The notes under the pieces: generated by a model
Databases searched by the model: none
What the model saw: only the letters and a program-made list of their open reading frames with translations
What the model was told of the DNA's origin: nothing
Origin: Cavenderia fasciculata
Lineage: Eukaryota; Evosea; Eumycetozoa; Acytosteliales; Cavenderiaceae
NCBI RefSeq assembly: GCF_000203815.1
Contig: NW_004457729.1
Coordinates: 2,418,674 to 2,482,673, forward strand
DNA length: 64,000 bases
Direction of reading: 5' to 3'
Shown: positions 10,978-23,916 of the stretch, piece after piece
How positions within the stretch are numbered: the first letter of the stretch is position 1
How the letters are laid out: each line of letters opens with the position of its first letter
Translations under genes and position numbers: made by a program

Positions 10978-13900
10978 ATGACAGAGTTGGAGTCGATATC
11001 AAGATCGACCGATAAGAATCTTATCAAAGAATGGTTAAAGAAACACCCTTTGACAATGGTTCATAACAACCATCAACATACGCTCATTCATTTGGTATCG
11101 ATGAATGGTAACATGGATGTAATAAGACAGTGCTTAAAGAAAAAGGTACATATCTATTATATTTAATTAAATGAATGAATGAATGAATGAATGATGTTTA
11201 TATTATTTATTATAGTATGTAAATTTAGAAGAAATTAAACCATTAGAGTTGAGAGATAAAGATGGATATACAGCAATGCATTGTGCAGTTAATCAAGGTC
11301 ACTTTGAAATGGCTGAAAAGTTATTGGTCAAAGGGTCAGACCCCAATGCAAGAACATCAACCGGATCGACTCCATTACATCTCCTCTCGAAATACTGTCA
11401 TGCACCCAAAGCAATCAAACTAGCATCACTACTCATTGAAGCAGGTGCATTTATCAATCACAAGGACATTAAATTTGAAGCTCCATTACATCGTGCAACA
11501 CTACCAACAAATAATAATGAATTCCTTAAATTATTATTATTAAATGGTGCTAATCCAAATATCTTAAACAAGTATGAAGATCAAAGAAAGGATATAGACT
11601 ATCATTAAATCATCATTTATTTACTATTTATTTATTTATTTAATTTACTTTTTATTAGGAGAGGAAGGACACCAATACATGTTGCAATTGAAGAAGGTAG
11701 AATTGATATATTGTTAACATTTATGGAACATGGAGCATTATTTACAAAATCATCACTTAGTTCATCATTTCCTTCACCTTTGGAATATGCATTACAATCA
11801 AAGAATCCTCAAATAGTTCAATTCTTTAATGGTAAAAATTAATTTAAAACAAAAGAGAAATAAGAAGAAGAAGAGGTAGAATTGTTTGTATTAATTTTAA
11901 TTTTATTTTAGAGAGAATTGGAAGTTGTGGAGAATATATTATATGGATGGAGAAATTAAATTTATTTTATGGAAAGAATATGCAAAACTTTTCACAGAGT
12001 GGAGATTCTTATAGTAGTTCACAACACCTTCAATTGATACATGGTGGTGTATTTATTACAAACTATAGAGTTGTGTTTAGATGTGAAAACTCTGTCTCCA
12101 ATCCTTCAACAACACAATATTCACTCAATTGGCCATTTGGAGATGACGAAGAAATGAGTATAGCTCTAGCTTCAATCGAATCAATTACAACTGAAAATCA
12201 TCCTGGTATTAATCATCAATCAAATTTAAATAATATTAATAATATTAATAATACGACTGGAACAACTAGTGTTGTTGGAGGTGGAAATAGTAATAATAAT
12301 AGTAGTATCAATCTTGTTCAGAATGTATCAATGTTGGCACTTGGAGGTAGTGGAGGTCAGCAGCAACAACAACAAAATACAATCAATTCAACATCTCTAC
12401 CAAATCTAGGTGGAAGTGGTAATAGTACAAATGGTATAACAACTTCTTCAAATTGGGCAAATACAAGTAATAGTAGTAATAATAGTAGTATAAATATTAA
12501 TATTAATATTGATAGTAATAATAATAATGAAAGTAATAATAATTTTAATAATAATAATAACATTGATGAAAATAATATACCAGATGATGAAATGGAAAAG
12601 ATGATACATAGATTAAATAATAATACATCATCATCTTATTTATATCTAAGTAAGGATGATTTTTGGACTGGATCAAATGATGGATCTACAACTCTTGGAT
12701 TTACACCAAATTCTGGATCCAATATAACACATCAGGTCATATCATCTACGTCGTCTTCATTTGTGTCTGGACAACACTGTGAATTGAATATCAATAGTAA
12801 TGGACAGATTGTCAACTCTACCCCAATCAACTACTACTCGATAGTCATTACAACCAAGAATTTCAAGCATTGCAAGATCTACTTTTTGAATAGTGCCATG
12901 CGTGACAAGGTGGTTGACATTATCACCTATCATTACAAGACCAAGGTGGAAAAGAGTCTTAAACTAATCGACACGAACCGTCGACTCCAAAACAAGATTG
13001 TCAAGGATAATATTATATTGGACGATCATTCACGTATCGAGCATATCGATCGATTCGAATGCTACGGTGTATTTGAAGAACCGTTGCCATACCTGTACGC
13101 ACATGTGTATCGGTCGCAACGACCTCCCAACGACGGCTGGCTTGTATACCAGCCTAAAAAGGAGTATGCTCGATTTGGCATACACGAAGATCAACCCAAC
13201 ACACTCCAGAATCTCTATTGGAAGTTTACATTTATCAACAAGGATTTTAAGCTCTGTTCATCTTATCCATCGGGTTTGGTAGTGTCACGTGTCATGCTCG
13301 ACAAGGACTTGGAAAAGGTGGGAGGGTATAGGTCAAAAGGCAGAATACCAGTGTTGTCGTGGCGCGCACCCAACGGTGCATGCATCACACGTTGCTCGCA
13401 GCCATTGGTTGGGTTGGCGAGCTCGCGGTGCGCCGAGGACGAGCTCTACATCACCACGATCGCCAATGGCAAGCCCTTGTACATTCTCGACGCACGTCCC
13501 AAATTGAATGCCATCGCCAACACGGCCAACGGTGCCGGTTTTGAGAATATCGGAAACTATTCATCGTGTAAACTGGTGTTTCTCAACATTGCCAACATCC
13601 ATGTGATGCGAAAAAGCTTGGAGAAGCTGGTTGGAGCGGTATCGCAATTTGGACAGTCGGAAGAACCCATGAAGGCAGTTGAGGAGAGTGGTTGGTTGAA
13701 CCACATCAAGGGTGTCTTGTCGGGTGCGTTGTTTGCAGCCGAGCTCATCACCAAGGGATCAAACATATTGGTGCATTGTAGTGACGGGTGGGACAGAACA
13801 CCTCAACTGACCAGTCTGGCACAAATCATGTTGGATCCGTATTACCGTACTGTTGTCGGGTTGCAAGTACTCATTGAAAAAGAGTGGTTGTCTTTTGGAC

Positions 13901-15114
13901 ACAAGTTTACTCATCGGTTGGGACACTTGCACGAAAGTGAGGATGAAGTATCACCCATCTTTATTCAGTTCCTCGATGCCATCTTTCAACTAGTCAACCA
14001 ATTCCCTCTGCTCTTTGAGTACACTCCCACACTGCTCCTCTTTATTGCCGAGCATTTGTACTCTTGTAAATACGGCACATTCTTGCACAACACTGAGCAA
14101 GAGAGAATGAGAGATCAGGTCAAAACAAAGACCGTCTCGATTTGGACAGACGTTAATCTCAACATTGAATACTTTATCAACCCCTTCTTTATCCCCAATC
14201 AACAAGGTGTTATCATTCGTCCCAACCTTAATATTCGATGTATGGAACTTTGGAAATCACTCTATATGAACTACGAAACTCAAAACACCTGGTTATTTAA
14301 TAGTTGGATGGTTAGTAAATCAACTCAACATCAACAATTACAATCACTTTTATATCGTCAAGAAAAAGAAAAGGAAAAGGAAAAAGAAAAGATTAATAAT
14401 AATATTAATAATAATATTAATAATAATATTAATAATAATAATAATAGTGATGAATCACCGTCGTCATCGATGACTATTACAGTATCACCACCAAAAAATG
14501 AAGATAATAATCAGACTACATCGACAACAACAACAACAACAAGTCCAACTCAACCATCACTTTTGGTTACAACAAAGATTAGATCAAGTTCAAGATTTCA
14601 TAAGAAATCCTATTCTAATAATAGTGATGTTGTTTTAGAGATGATTAATTCACCACCTGAAACGGCAACTGAAACCAATTCCATATCAATTCCAAATGGG
14701 TATTCATCACTTGGTAAAAGTGGAGGTGGTAGTGCCAGTGCCAGTAGCCTTCATAAATGTGGAGGTCATCTAATTGTAAATAATACTATCATTCAAACAC
14801 CAAAACCAAGACCATTACCATATACAAAAGTTATAGCATCGACTGGAGGAGAATCTCAATTCTTTTCTACATCGACTAGAAGTAATAGTAGTTCAAGTTC
14901 AATTGCTGGTAGTAGTAGTGATCAAAGCAGTGGTCAAGGTGTCAGTGTCACATTATCACCGATTTTTGTTCGTAGTGATCTACATGGACGATCATCATCA
15001 TCGTCATCAACATCCAATTCTTCAACTTCATCACCATCAACCACCAATAATAATATTAATAATCCAAAACATTATTTACTAGGCACCCATAGACCACCAT
15101 CAACACCCAACTAA
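10978..15114 (+). CDS. Myotubularin-family phosphoinositide phosphatase with N-terminal ankyrin repeats
   Basis: Four exons (10978-11145, 11216-11571, 11659-11831, 11912-15114) give 1299 residues, and all three junctions keep the frame. Residues 1 to about 235 are ankyrin repeats (DGYTAMHCAVNQGH, GSTPLHLLSK, GRTPIHVAIEEG). A PH-GRAM domain follows from about 255 (GGVFITNYRVVF), interrupted by a long Asn/Ser/Gly-rich insert. The myotubularin catalytic domain holds the intact Cys-x5-Arg loop HCSDGWDRT with C855 and R861, so the enzyme should be active on PI3P and PI(3,5)P2. The tail from about residue 1050 is low complexity (KE, Asn, Thr, Ser) with no recognised domain. Codon use is GC-rich across the catalytic domain and AT-rich in the inserts. 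By family it acts on endosomal phosphoinositides. The ankyrin-GRAM-phosphatase order is unusual compared with animal myotubularins. Confidence 0.93.
11169..11194. repeat. (ATGA)n microsatellite inside intron 1
   Basis: About six copies of a four-base ATGA/TGAA unit lie wholly inside the first intron of the myotubularin gene. Confidence 0.8.
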
Positions 15115-15470
15115 CTAACTAACTAATAAACACTAACAATAAATAAATAGGCAAACAAACAATAATAATTTATTCAAACAAACCAAGAATAATTGGATAC
15201 TCATTGACAAACCCAACCAATCACACTGAAAAAGTGGCCCGTCATTTGATGGTCCTCCTCCCCAACCCTTTAGATATTTTCCAAAATAGGTCCGAAAAAT
15301 CAAAAGGAGGTGTGGTTCGAAATAAAATTAAAAAGTAGGGAAGAGGACCAGAAGATACGAACTCAATGACCTCATCAAGACAATCATAATTATTATTAAA
15401 GTAGTAATAATCAAAGTTAAAGAAAGAGATAAAAGAGAGGGAGAGAAGAGAGATTTGGATTTGAAAAAAA
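15115..15470. promoter_or_regulatory. Intergenic region before the PH-GAR gene
   Basis: 355 bases between two genes on the same strand. It holds an ACTAACTAACT repeat at the stop codon, then a mixed region with CCTCCTCCCC and GGTGTGGTT motifs, the latter resembling GT-rich G-boxes of dictyostelid promoters, and an AGAGAGGGAGAGAAGAGAGA leader just before the start codon. No gene seen. Confidence 0.3.
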
Positions 15471-18334
15471 ATGTTAATAGAAGGATCAGTTTTCAAATTA
15501 GGTAATAAAGGGCTAATAAAGACATTCAAAAAGAGATACTTTATAGTACCAGAAAACCAAGATATCATATATTACTATGAATCAAAGATTGAAAGAAAGC
15601 AATGTGGTTCAATTAAACTAAGGGATATATTACATGTTGGTACAAGTAAAGATACTACTGCCACTCAAGGTCAATTCCATTTTGATATTACTGGTATGTG
15701 TAAACATAGATACATAGATAAATAGATAGACACATATGACTATAACTATTATTCTTGTAAATCCAATAATTGACCTTGACATTTGTATTTGTTTTTTTTT
15801 TTTTTTTTTGGTTTTAAAAGTTATAGGAAGAATTTATAAATTATATACATTGACAGAAAAGGAAAGATCATATTGGATAGATTCAGTTACAACAAGATTA
15901 GATGAAATTAAAAAGAGAGATGATGAGACTAAAGTAAAGACAAATGAAATGCTTAGAGATTTAAAGATCTACACTTCATATGATGGTAATCAAGAGAGCG
16001 ACTATGACGATGAGTCGTCGATTGGATCATCGTACACACCTAGTAAAGGAGGATCGAGAGGAGGAGCTAAAAACTTGGAGAGAGAGTTGGAGTTGAAAGA
16101 CGATGAAATATCAAAGTTGCAAGAGGAAAAGATGGCCTTTGAAAACTATGTCAAAGAGTTGGAAGATGAAAAGTGTCTCTTACAGAAAGAGAATGAAAAG
16201 CTAATCGAACGATTCGATGAGAGTTCAATTGACTTGTACCAAGCTACCATCAGAGACTTGGAAACAAAGAGAGAGGAAATGGAAAATGATCTCAACGTAA
16301 TGAGCAAGCATTTGGATGAAGAACGTAGCCTTAGAACACAAGCCATCAAAGATAGAGATCTATTGGAAAGAACTATGGGTGATGAAAATAGTCAATTGGT
16401 ATTGAAGACTGAAGAATTGGAATCACAAAAAAAGAAAGCTTTAGAATTAATATCAAGTGGTACAATGAATATTCATCATTCTGGTGGTGGTAGTAAACAA
16501 CAAACTACAAAGAATTGGTCACAATTTTTAATTCAAATTGAAAGAAATAATTTCAAGTATGTAAAAAGAAAAGAAAAGAAAAATAATAATATAATTTATA
16601 TTAATTCTTTTTTTGTTTGTTTGTTTCTCTTTTAGATACAGAAAACAAAGAGATACATATTATTTAGATAATATTAAATTAAAGAAAAAAATAGATGAAC
16701 ATATATTGATTGATAGAGAATCGTCGTTGAAGAACTTTGAAGATATGGTGGGTCGATTGATACAATTTGAAATGGTGTATCGGTCACAAGAATTGGAAGA
16801 GATTTATCCAACCATATTTGATGAAATTCAATGTATAAACAACTTTTTAAACAAATCATCTGTCGATCTTTACACTACCAATGAACCCATTCTCTTTGGG
16901 TTTATTGACACGTATACACCAAAAATAGCATCCATCATTGCCAATGTAAATAATCACAACAATTCAACCTCTTCATTACCAGATATGAGTAATGATATGA
17001 TTAAAAGCGAGCTACAAGAACCCGTAGACGTTTTATTGTCACACACTGAAAAATGCAAGCAACAGAGTCTTACCATGACATTGGATCGTGTTGAACCATT
17101 CTCTTTAAAGATTCAAGCATTTACAAAGACCTTGGAAAAGGCAAAAGCAACACTACAAGATTATCGTCTAAAATTGGCACAACTTAAATCCGATACATTG
17201 GCATTCCCAGTGCATCCAGAGTGTATCGATCCATTTGAAAATAGAGTTGAATCGATTGTAGATAAAATTGAACCACATATTATTCAACACGAACAAAATG
17301 AAGATCAAGAAATCATATTGGATGATCCGAAACAACTCATCAACAAGATCAATGATCTTGAAGTTGAATTCAAGGCCAAAATACAATACTATGAAGGTGA
17401 AAAAAAGAAAACAGAGACTTTTCTATCGTCACTTGAAAGAATGTCGGTCGGTGTCGAAATGGCATTGGAACAAATATCGATTGGCTCAGAGACTGATCAA
17501 GTATTGGTAGACTTGGAAGTACTGTACAATGAAAAGGTTGATTTGGTCGAACGTACCAAACGAGGTGTTCTCGACTTGACAGTCATCAAACGAAAGGCTC
17601 AACTCATCAAAAAACTCGAGGAACTACAAGCTGAAGCATCTCTCAAATACACGGCCAATGAAGATGATATATTGGATGTAATGGTTGGTTCTGTCATTGA
17701 TAGTTTTGTTAAAAACAAACCAGGACAACAAGACAAAAAAGAAAAAGATACAACTACATCTACAACGGTTGGAGGAAACAAAGAAATTACAATTACAGGT
17801 GTCATTCCACCAAACTTTGAACGTTTGGGAGAAGGTCTATATTTATTTGGAACTAAAAAGATTAATGTTCAAATTTTGGCAGGTGGTATTGTAGTTAGAG
17901 TAGGAGGTGGTTTTGAAGCATTCTCTAGCTATGTACTTAAATTTGGTAGATCTGAAACCATTAAATTACTACGTCAACAACAACAAATAACAACTGCCAA
18001 CTCTAAAACAACAACTATACTTACATCGGTTTCAACCAGCTCTTCATCGTCGTCGTCATCGACAAGACAACCACCTAGACCAATATCTAGAGCAGCAACA
18101 TCACGTGCAGAAAATAGAAAAAGTTTGGTACTAAGTTCAAATAGTTTACAACCACAAACAACAGCTGTAAACTCTGCAACCATAACCTCTACCATTACAG
18201 TCATGTCTTCACCAAAACAATCGAATAACAGGTCAACAATAACAACTCCAATCACAAATAGAATGTCAAGATCATTATCAAAAGGTGTAATTGTTTTTAA
18301 TCCATCATCTCCTGAAACTCAAAACTTAAACTAG
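15471..18334 (+). CDS. PH-domain, coiled-coil and GAS2-related (GAR) domain protein
   Basis: Exons 15471-15693, 15827-16556 and 16636-18334 give 883 residues; an alternative acceptor six bases earlier (exon 2 from 15821) would add two residues. Residues 1 to about 110 form a PH domain (GSVFKLGNKG, KRYFIV, ending TEKERSYWIDSV, where the Trp of the last helix is visible). Residues 125-260 and about 400-620 are strongly heptad-like coiled coil rich in E, K and L. A GAR domain lies at about 708-755 (RLGEGLYLF, then VVRVGGGFEAF), which in GAS2 and plakin proteins binds microtubules. The tail is Ser/Thr-rich. By inference it links phosphoinositide-bearing membrane to microtubules or acts as a cytoskeletal scaffold. 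No calponin-homology domain is seen, unlike animal GAS2. Confidence 0.85.
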
Positions 18335-19020
18335 CAGAGTAATCGAGTCGAGTTGTATATATTAATAATAAAGAAAAGAAAAAGATCCATCCATCATCCA
18401 TTCAATCACGTGTTCAAAATTCCCTCCAATATTGGTGATTGCAATGTATGTACACACATAGGGGGGGGGGTAAGCTCTTTGATTTAACGGATAAATATAC
18501 AGTGTGTGAGTGTGTGGTCATTGTTGTAATTACATTGTCATTATATCTGTATCACTCTCTATTATTTTACTTGTAGTATTAATTGCTCTGTTTTGTTTAG
18601 TTAGCCGTTAGAGAAACAACAAAAGACCGCCATTTTTTTCTAGATTTGGTTCAAACAGAGTTCAAAGTAGGCAGAGAGAGCGCAATTTACCTCTGACCTA
18701 ATTTCCTATTTAGAAAACTCATCTGACAATTGTAGGTTTTGAAATTTTAAAACAAACATCCATCATCATCATCATCATCATTACAAACAACACACGAACT
18801 TTTCATTTATACATATACTATATATATTTAATTGTTAACTTGTATTAATTTTTTTTTTGAAATACTTTTTTCCGTTTGATCTGTCAGTTGACCCTTTTAG
18901 AGAACTTCACACCACCTCATTCCAATCAATCACCATCATCAGCTGTCAATCAATTTTTTCAAAATAGATTTTATATATCATCATATAGAGAAAGAGATAG
19001 ATAGATAGATAGGATTAGGA
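18335..19020. promoter_or_regulatory. Intergenic region before the acyl-CoA synthetase gene
   Basis: Contains an uninterrupted run of ten G at 18461-18470, an ATC microsatellite at about 18764-18781 and T-tracts. A GATAGATAGATAGATAG leader lies just before the start codon. No gene seen. Confidence 0.3.
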
Positions 19021-22000
19021 ATGAGTGAACAAGAAACGGTATCAACTACAAATACCGATAGCTCGGTCACAACTACTACAAATGTTGATCCTTCATCGAC
19101 AACCACTACAACAGAAACATCAGCTGATGTTATAGCTGCACCTGTAACAACAACAACAAACAAGGAAGAGAATACTACCTCAACTACTTCAACTACAGAT
19201 AATAATAATAATAATACTGCTGCTGCTGCTGCTGCTGCACCAGCTGTAGTTGCTCCAGTACCAGTTGTAGCTGCACCTGTAACAACAACAACAACAAATG
19301 AAGAACCAGCAACATCTTCATCTTCAACCACTGCTCCAACAACAACAACTTCTGCAGCACCAAAGATTGAAGCACAAAAACATCATGTAGATCAAAATGG
19401 AGAGGTTTCAGAACCAATTCCAATGCCAACTACCATTATCGATGCATTGGAACATACCATTCAAAGATTCCCACATCATCTTGCCATCAAGGTAAAGAGA
19501 AATGGAATATGGCGTCAATGGTCTTGGATGCAATACCGTCAAGACATTTATGCAACTGCCAAGGCATTTATAAAGTTGGGTTTGACTAGTGGTGGAGGAG
19601 TCAACATTATTGGTTTCAACTCGCCGGAATGGCAAATGTGCCAACTCGGTGCCATCTGGGCCGGTGGTCTTCCAACCGGTATCTACACCACCTCTTCACC
19701 AGAGCAATGCGAGTACTTTGCCTCTCACAGCGAAGCTCAATTCATCTGCGTCGAAAATGAAACACAACTAAACAAATACATGGCAATTCGTGACAAACTA
19801 CCAAATATTAAAGCTTTCATTTTAATGGAACCTTTTGATGTTAGAAATCCAACTGGCACTGCCAATACTGCTGCCACTACTACCACCACTACCACTGCAC
19901 CAGCTACCACCACCACTGCTCCAGCCTCTGCAACTACCATTCCAGAAACCACAACCACGACCGATGCCAATGGTACTAGTACAACTAGTACAACCAGTAC
20001 AACTACTACTACAACCAATACTACTACCACATCGACAGGGTTACCACCAGGAGTATTACATTGGGAAGACTTTTTGGAACAAGGTAGAAACGTTCCAGAT
20101 TCTGAAATTGATAGAATCTCCAAAGCCATCACTGCCGAGAACCTTTGTACACTTATTTACACCTCTGGTACCACTGGCATGCCAAAGGGATGTATGATGA
20201 CCCAACGTAATATTGCTTGGACTTGTTACACCGTCGGTAGTGTCGTCCTTCATCCAAAGACTGGTCATCGTGAAAGATTTATCAGTTATCTACCCCTTAG
20301 TCACGTTGCCGAACAAGTTGTAACATTATATGCTCCATTAGTATTTGGTTTCTCTGTTTCTTTTGCTGATAGAAATGCTCTTCAAGTAAGTATTGAATAG
20401 TAATTAAAAAGATAGATAGAGATAGAAATAATATTAATATTCTTTTTTTGTTTGTTTTGTTTGTTTTTTTTTAGGGAACATTATTAGATACATTATTAGA
20501 AATTAAACCAACTATTTTCTTTGGTGTACCACGTGTTTGGGAAAAGATTCAATTAAAGATTCAAACTACTCTTAATCAATCGGGAGGTATTAAAAAGAAG
20601 TTGGTCAATTGGGCCAAGGGCAAGGGTATCGAGGGAGGGTACAAGCAACAACGTGGCGAAAAGAAGCCCAAGGGATACGGGTTTGCTCGTGCATTGGTGT
20701 TTAAAAAGTTGTTAAAGGGATTGGGTCTTGACCAATGCCGATTCTTTGCTAGTACGGCCGCACCCATTTCAAAGGACACGCTAGAGTTCTTCTTGTCGCT
20801 CGGTATCACCGTCACCGAGGCATACGGTATGTCAGAGTTGACCGGTCCACAGTGCATCAGTTATCCACGTGCCAAGACTGGCTCGGTCGGAAAGACATTG
20901 CCAGGCAGCGAGGTCAAGCTCAACCCTGGTGACGACGAGATCTGCATCAAGGGTCCAAACGTCTTCCTCGGATACTACAAGAACCCCGAAGCCACTAGAG
21001 AGACCATCGATGAAGACGGCTGGCTCCACACTGGTGATATCGGAAAGATCGATGAGAATGGATACCTCTTTATCACCGACCGAAAGAAAGAGCTTATTAT
21101 CACTGCCGGTGGTGAGAATGTCTCGCCCGCACTCAGTGAGGGTTACTTGAGACAGATTCCCGGTGTCAATCACGCTGTTGTCGTCGGTGACCGTCAAAAG
21201 TACATTGTCTGCATGTTGACCATCAACGTCGAGTATTTGCCCAAGATTGGATTCAACGTCAAGACTTTGGAGGAAGCTATCCGCGACAAGTCATTCAACG
21301 ACTACTTGCAAGCCAAGATCAACGAGATCAATCTCCGTCTCACTCAAGCATCCAGCATTAAAAAGTACAGAATCTGTCCACGCGAGTTTGCCGACTCTGG
21401 AACCGACTCGGAGCTCACCCCCACCCAAAAGCTCAAGCGTAAGATTATTCTCGCCAAGTATGACGACCTCATCCGTGACATGTACGGTGACCAATACACC
21501 GAGGGTACCTTTAACCAACCACCCCCAACTCTTCAAAACTCGTTTGTTATTGCTGGCGACGTTGCTATTCCACCAGTTGACAAAAAGGTTGAAACTGAAC
21601 AACCAAAGAAGGAAGAGCAAGCTGCCTCTGCTGCTGCTGCTGTTGTACCAGTCGTCATTGCAGAGACTGTTGTAGTAGAGGAGCAAAAGGTTGTCGACCC
21701 AGTCGCCGACGAACCGGTCACTGTCACTACTACAACCACCACTACCGCCGCCGTCATCAATGACACTGAACCAGCTGCTGTCATCATCACTGAAACTGTT
21801 GTTGTTGAACAAGACCCACCTGCCGTCGTCGTAGAAGAAAAGAAACCAGAGGAAGAACCAGTAGTTGTTGGCAACAAGGCTTTTGAAGAATCACAACCAC
21901 AACCAGAAACAGTTACAGTCATTCACGAAACAGTCCCAGTTACAGTGGTTGAAAATAATCCAACCACAACAGAAGAAAGCCAATCATCAGAAAAGACAAC

Positions 22001-22439
22001 TATCGACCACCCAAAAGTTGAGCCTGCTGCCCAATCAGACAATACTACTACCGTCAATATTGTAGCCGTTCCAGTCCCAATCATGAATCAAGACTTGGAT
22101 CAAGGCAACACAGCCGGTGAGGTTGTAGCAGCAGCCGAAATAATTAAAGTAGTCGAAGCAACACCAGTGGACGCAAAGAAGAAAGAAGATGAACCCAATA
22201 TTATTAATAACGACAAGGATGAGAATGGAAAAAAGGATGGATCGACATCGGATGACAGTTCAGACGAAACATCATCTGATACAACCAGTTCAGACGATGA
22301 TTCAAGTTCCAGTGATTATAGTACCTCTTCTGAAGAATCTTCCGAGGAAACTGATAGCGAAGAATATAGCACAAGTTCAGAAGAAGAAAAGAAACAACAA
22401 CTAGAAAAAGAAAAAGAAAAAGAAAAAGAACAAAAATAA
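19021..22439 (+). CDS. Long-chain acyl-CoA synthetase (AMP-forming), bubblegum-like, with long disordered extensions
   Basis: Exons 19021-20385 and 20475-22439 give 1109 residues, about 400 more than a usual ACSBG enzyme. The ANL-superfamily core is complete: the phosphate loop YTSGTTGMPKG from Y380, YGMSELTGPQ, GWLHTGDIG, the hinge TDRKKELIITAGGENVSP. It activates fatty acids to acyl-AMP and then acyl-CoA. Around the core are three low-complexity blocks: a Thr/Ala/Pro-rich N-terminus of about 120 residues, a Thr/Ala insert just before the phosphate loop, and a C-terminal tail of about 290 residues that is first Val/Glu/Thr-rich and then Ser/Asp/Glu-rich, ending in EKEKEKEKEQK. The core is GC-biased, the inserts are not. 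No transmembrane segment is apparent. Membrane attachment, if any, must come from the core or partners. Confidence 0.93.
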
Positions 22440-22525
22440 TAAATAAAATGATAATAAATTATACATACAACTATTACAAAGATTAAAGATTAGCCAACTA
22501 CTATGATGTAACTTGATTTGTGAAC

Positions 22526-22614
22526 ACTTGGAGGGATTCTTCTTTAAAAGAATCATATGATGACAGGGGATTATTTTATGACTCTTTAAAGAATAAAGAA
22601 GAACCCCTCCAAGT
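22526..22614. ncRNA. 89-nt imperfect hairpin, candidate small-RNA precursor or element end
   Basis: Arms 22526-22546 and 22594-22614 pair at 20 of 21 positions. Inner arms 22547-22557 and 22577-22587 pair at 10 of 11. Arm two has a 6-base bulge (22588-22593), and the terminal loop is 19 bases (22558-22576). About 30 of 32 stem pairs are formed. It starts 87 bases after the acyl-CoA synthetase stop, so it could be a 3'-UTR structure, a free small-RNA precursor or a remnant of a short inverted-repeat transposon. Transcription is not shown by the sequence. Confidence 0.45.
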
Positions 22615-22619
22615 CCCTT

Positions 22620-23330
22620 TTGTGTTTAAGAATAACCATACATTTCTGTGTTGATTTCGTTCCCCGTTCTATGCTGATCCATCAGACACCGAAAGGTCCT
22701 CATCAGAACGGACAACACCACCACCTGTTATTACATCCAAAAGCAGGGAGGTTCCATCGAGGGAATCTCCAAGTCAATAGAAACCTTTTGGAAGTGGTGT
22801 CTACGAAGGAGGGTAGTCTTGGCAGCGGATATTCCTTTTCCAACTTGATTCACCAATACAAGAAGACGAACCCATCGATTACCCATTATCACCAATTTCG
22901 TTTAGCCCAGTCTCAACAATGTCTGCCAACCAATCATTTGCCAATGACCGCCAGTCACAATCGAACCGTGACAGTTACCGACGAGAGAACCACCAGTCTC
23001 AAGGTCATCCAATTCGATATGACCCTTATGCCAGGCCAGCCAATGTCAACTCTCCGTTGAACAGATCAACATATGCTCCAGCATATAATGCAGCACTCGA
23101 GCGCCTCCAGGCCAGGTATGGAACAAAGAGACAAGCAGACTACAAAGAAACCAAGTTTTGATGTTCCCATCCCTTTGGAGCATGGAGCTATGCCGATCCA
23201 ACCAGATGTCAAGAACATTGATGCCCAGGAAGGGTCAGAAAATTAGAGTGCCCACTGCCTTGAGTTCAAAAAGAACGTCAAGGCACGAAATGAACTACGT
23301 GTTGAGAAGATGACTCTTTCTTCTCTACCA
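22620..23330 (+). pseudogene. Decayed protein-coding-like segment, family not identified
   Basis: The base composition here is clearly more coding-like than the flanks, and stretches with ordinary protein character (rich in R, Q, S, P, for example RYDPYARPANVNSP) appear in more than one frame on the + strand. No frame runs through the whole segment, which is interrupted several times, and no start or intron set restores one. It may be a dead host gene or a fragment of a mobile element; nothing in it identifies a family, and no terminal repeats were found apart from the hairpin next to it. Confidence 0.35.
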
Positions 23331-23916
23331 AATTAATTAAAATAATATTAAATAAATAAATGAAATATTTCAAACCTACTCACGGTCTTTTCAATGATCG
23401 CATTTGAAACTGTTTAAAAATTAAAAAAATTCTTTTTTTCCAAAGAGCGGGCAATTGTTTGTTTTTACTCTCAGAATGTGATTTGCTCCCATGCGTCTAT
23501 CAATAACAAGATGATAAATACTATTCAGAACATCTCCTAAGAGATATCAACTGTAGTACGATCAAAGTCTGAAATTGAGGATGATCTATCGCATACAGTA
23601 TTGATTGTTGATTACTGGTCGTGCTTTTTTCGAACGAAAGATCGTTCGTTTGATTGATATAATACTTTTGATCTTATGTTGATGGTCAACTTGTTTGTTG
23701 TACTCACTCGTCAAAGATGCTTGTCACAATCATTCTTACCGTACATCGATATTTTGAGTCTGGTCGTGAATGAACTAAATTGGTTGGAGTAAACAAACGA
23801 AAGAAACAAGGCATTTGATTTATTTTTATACATTATATTCTTTCTTCTCAGAATTATACACTTTTGATAGTTTTGGCGCTTTTTTGTATATATTAATCCC
23901 CATTATTACTTTTATA

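Larger units (their letters stand above)
22440..23916. other. 1.5 kb intergenic region with a hairpin and a decayed segment
   Basis: Between acyl-CoA synthetase and PIF1. It holds the long hairpin at 22526-22614 and the degenerate coding-like segment at 22620-23330 (both listed separately). Past these, at 23631-23648, is a perfect 7-base stem CGAACGA/TCGTTCG with a 4-base loop. The rest, 23340-23916, is mixed sequence without open frames and presumably includes the PIF1 promoter. Confidence 0.5.
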
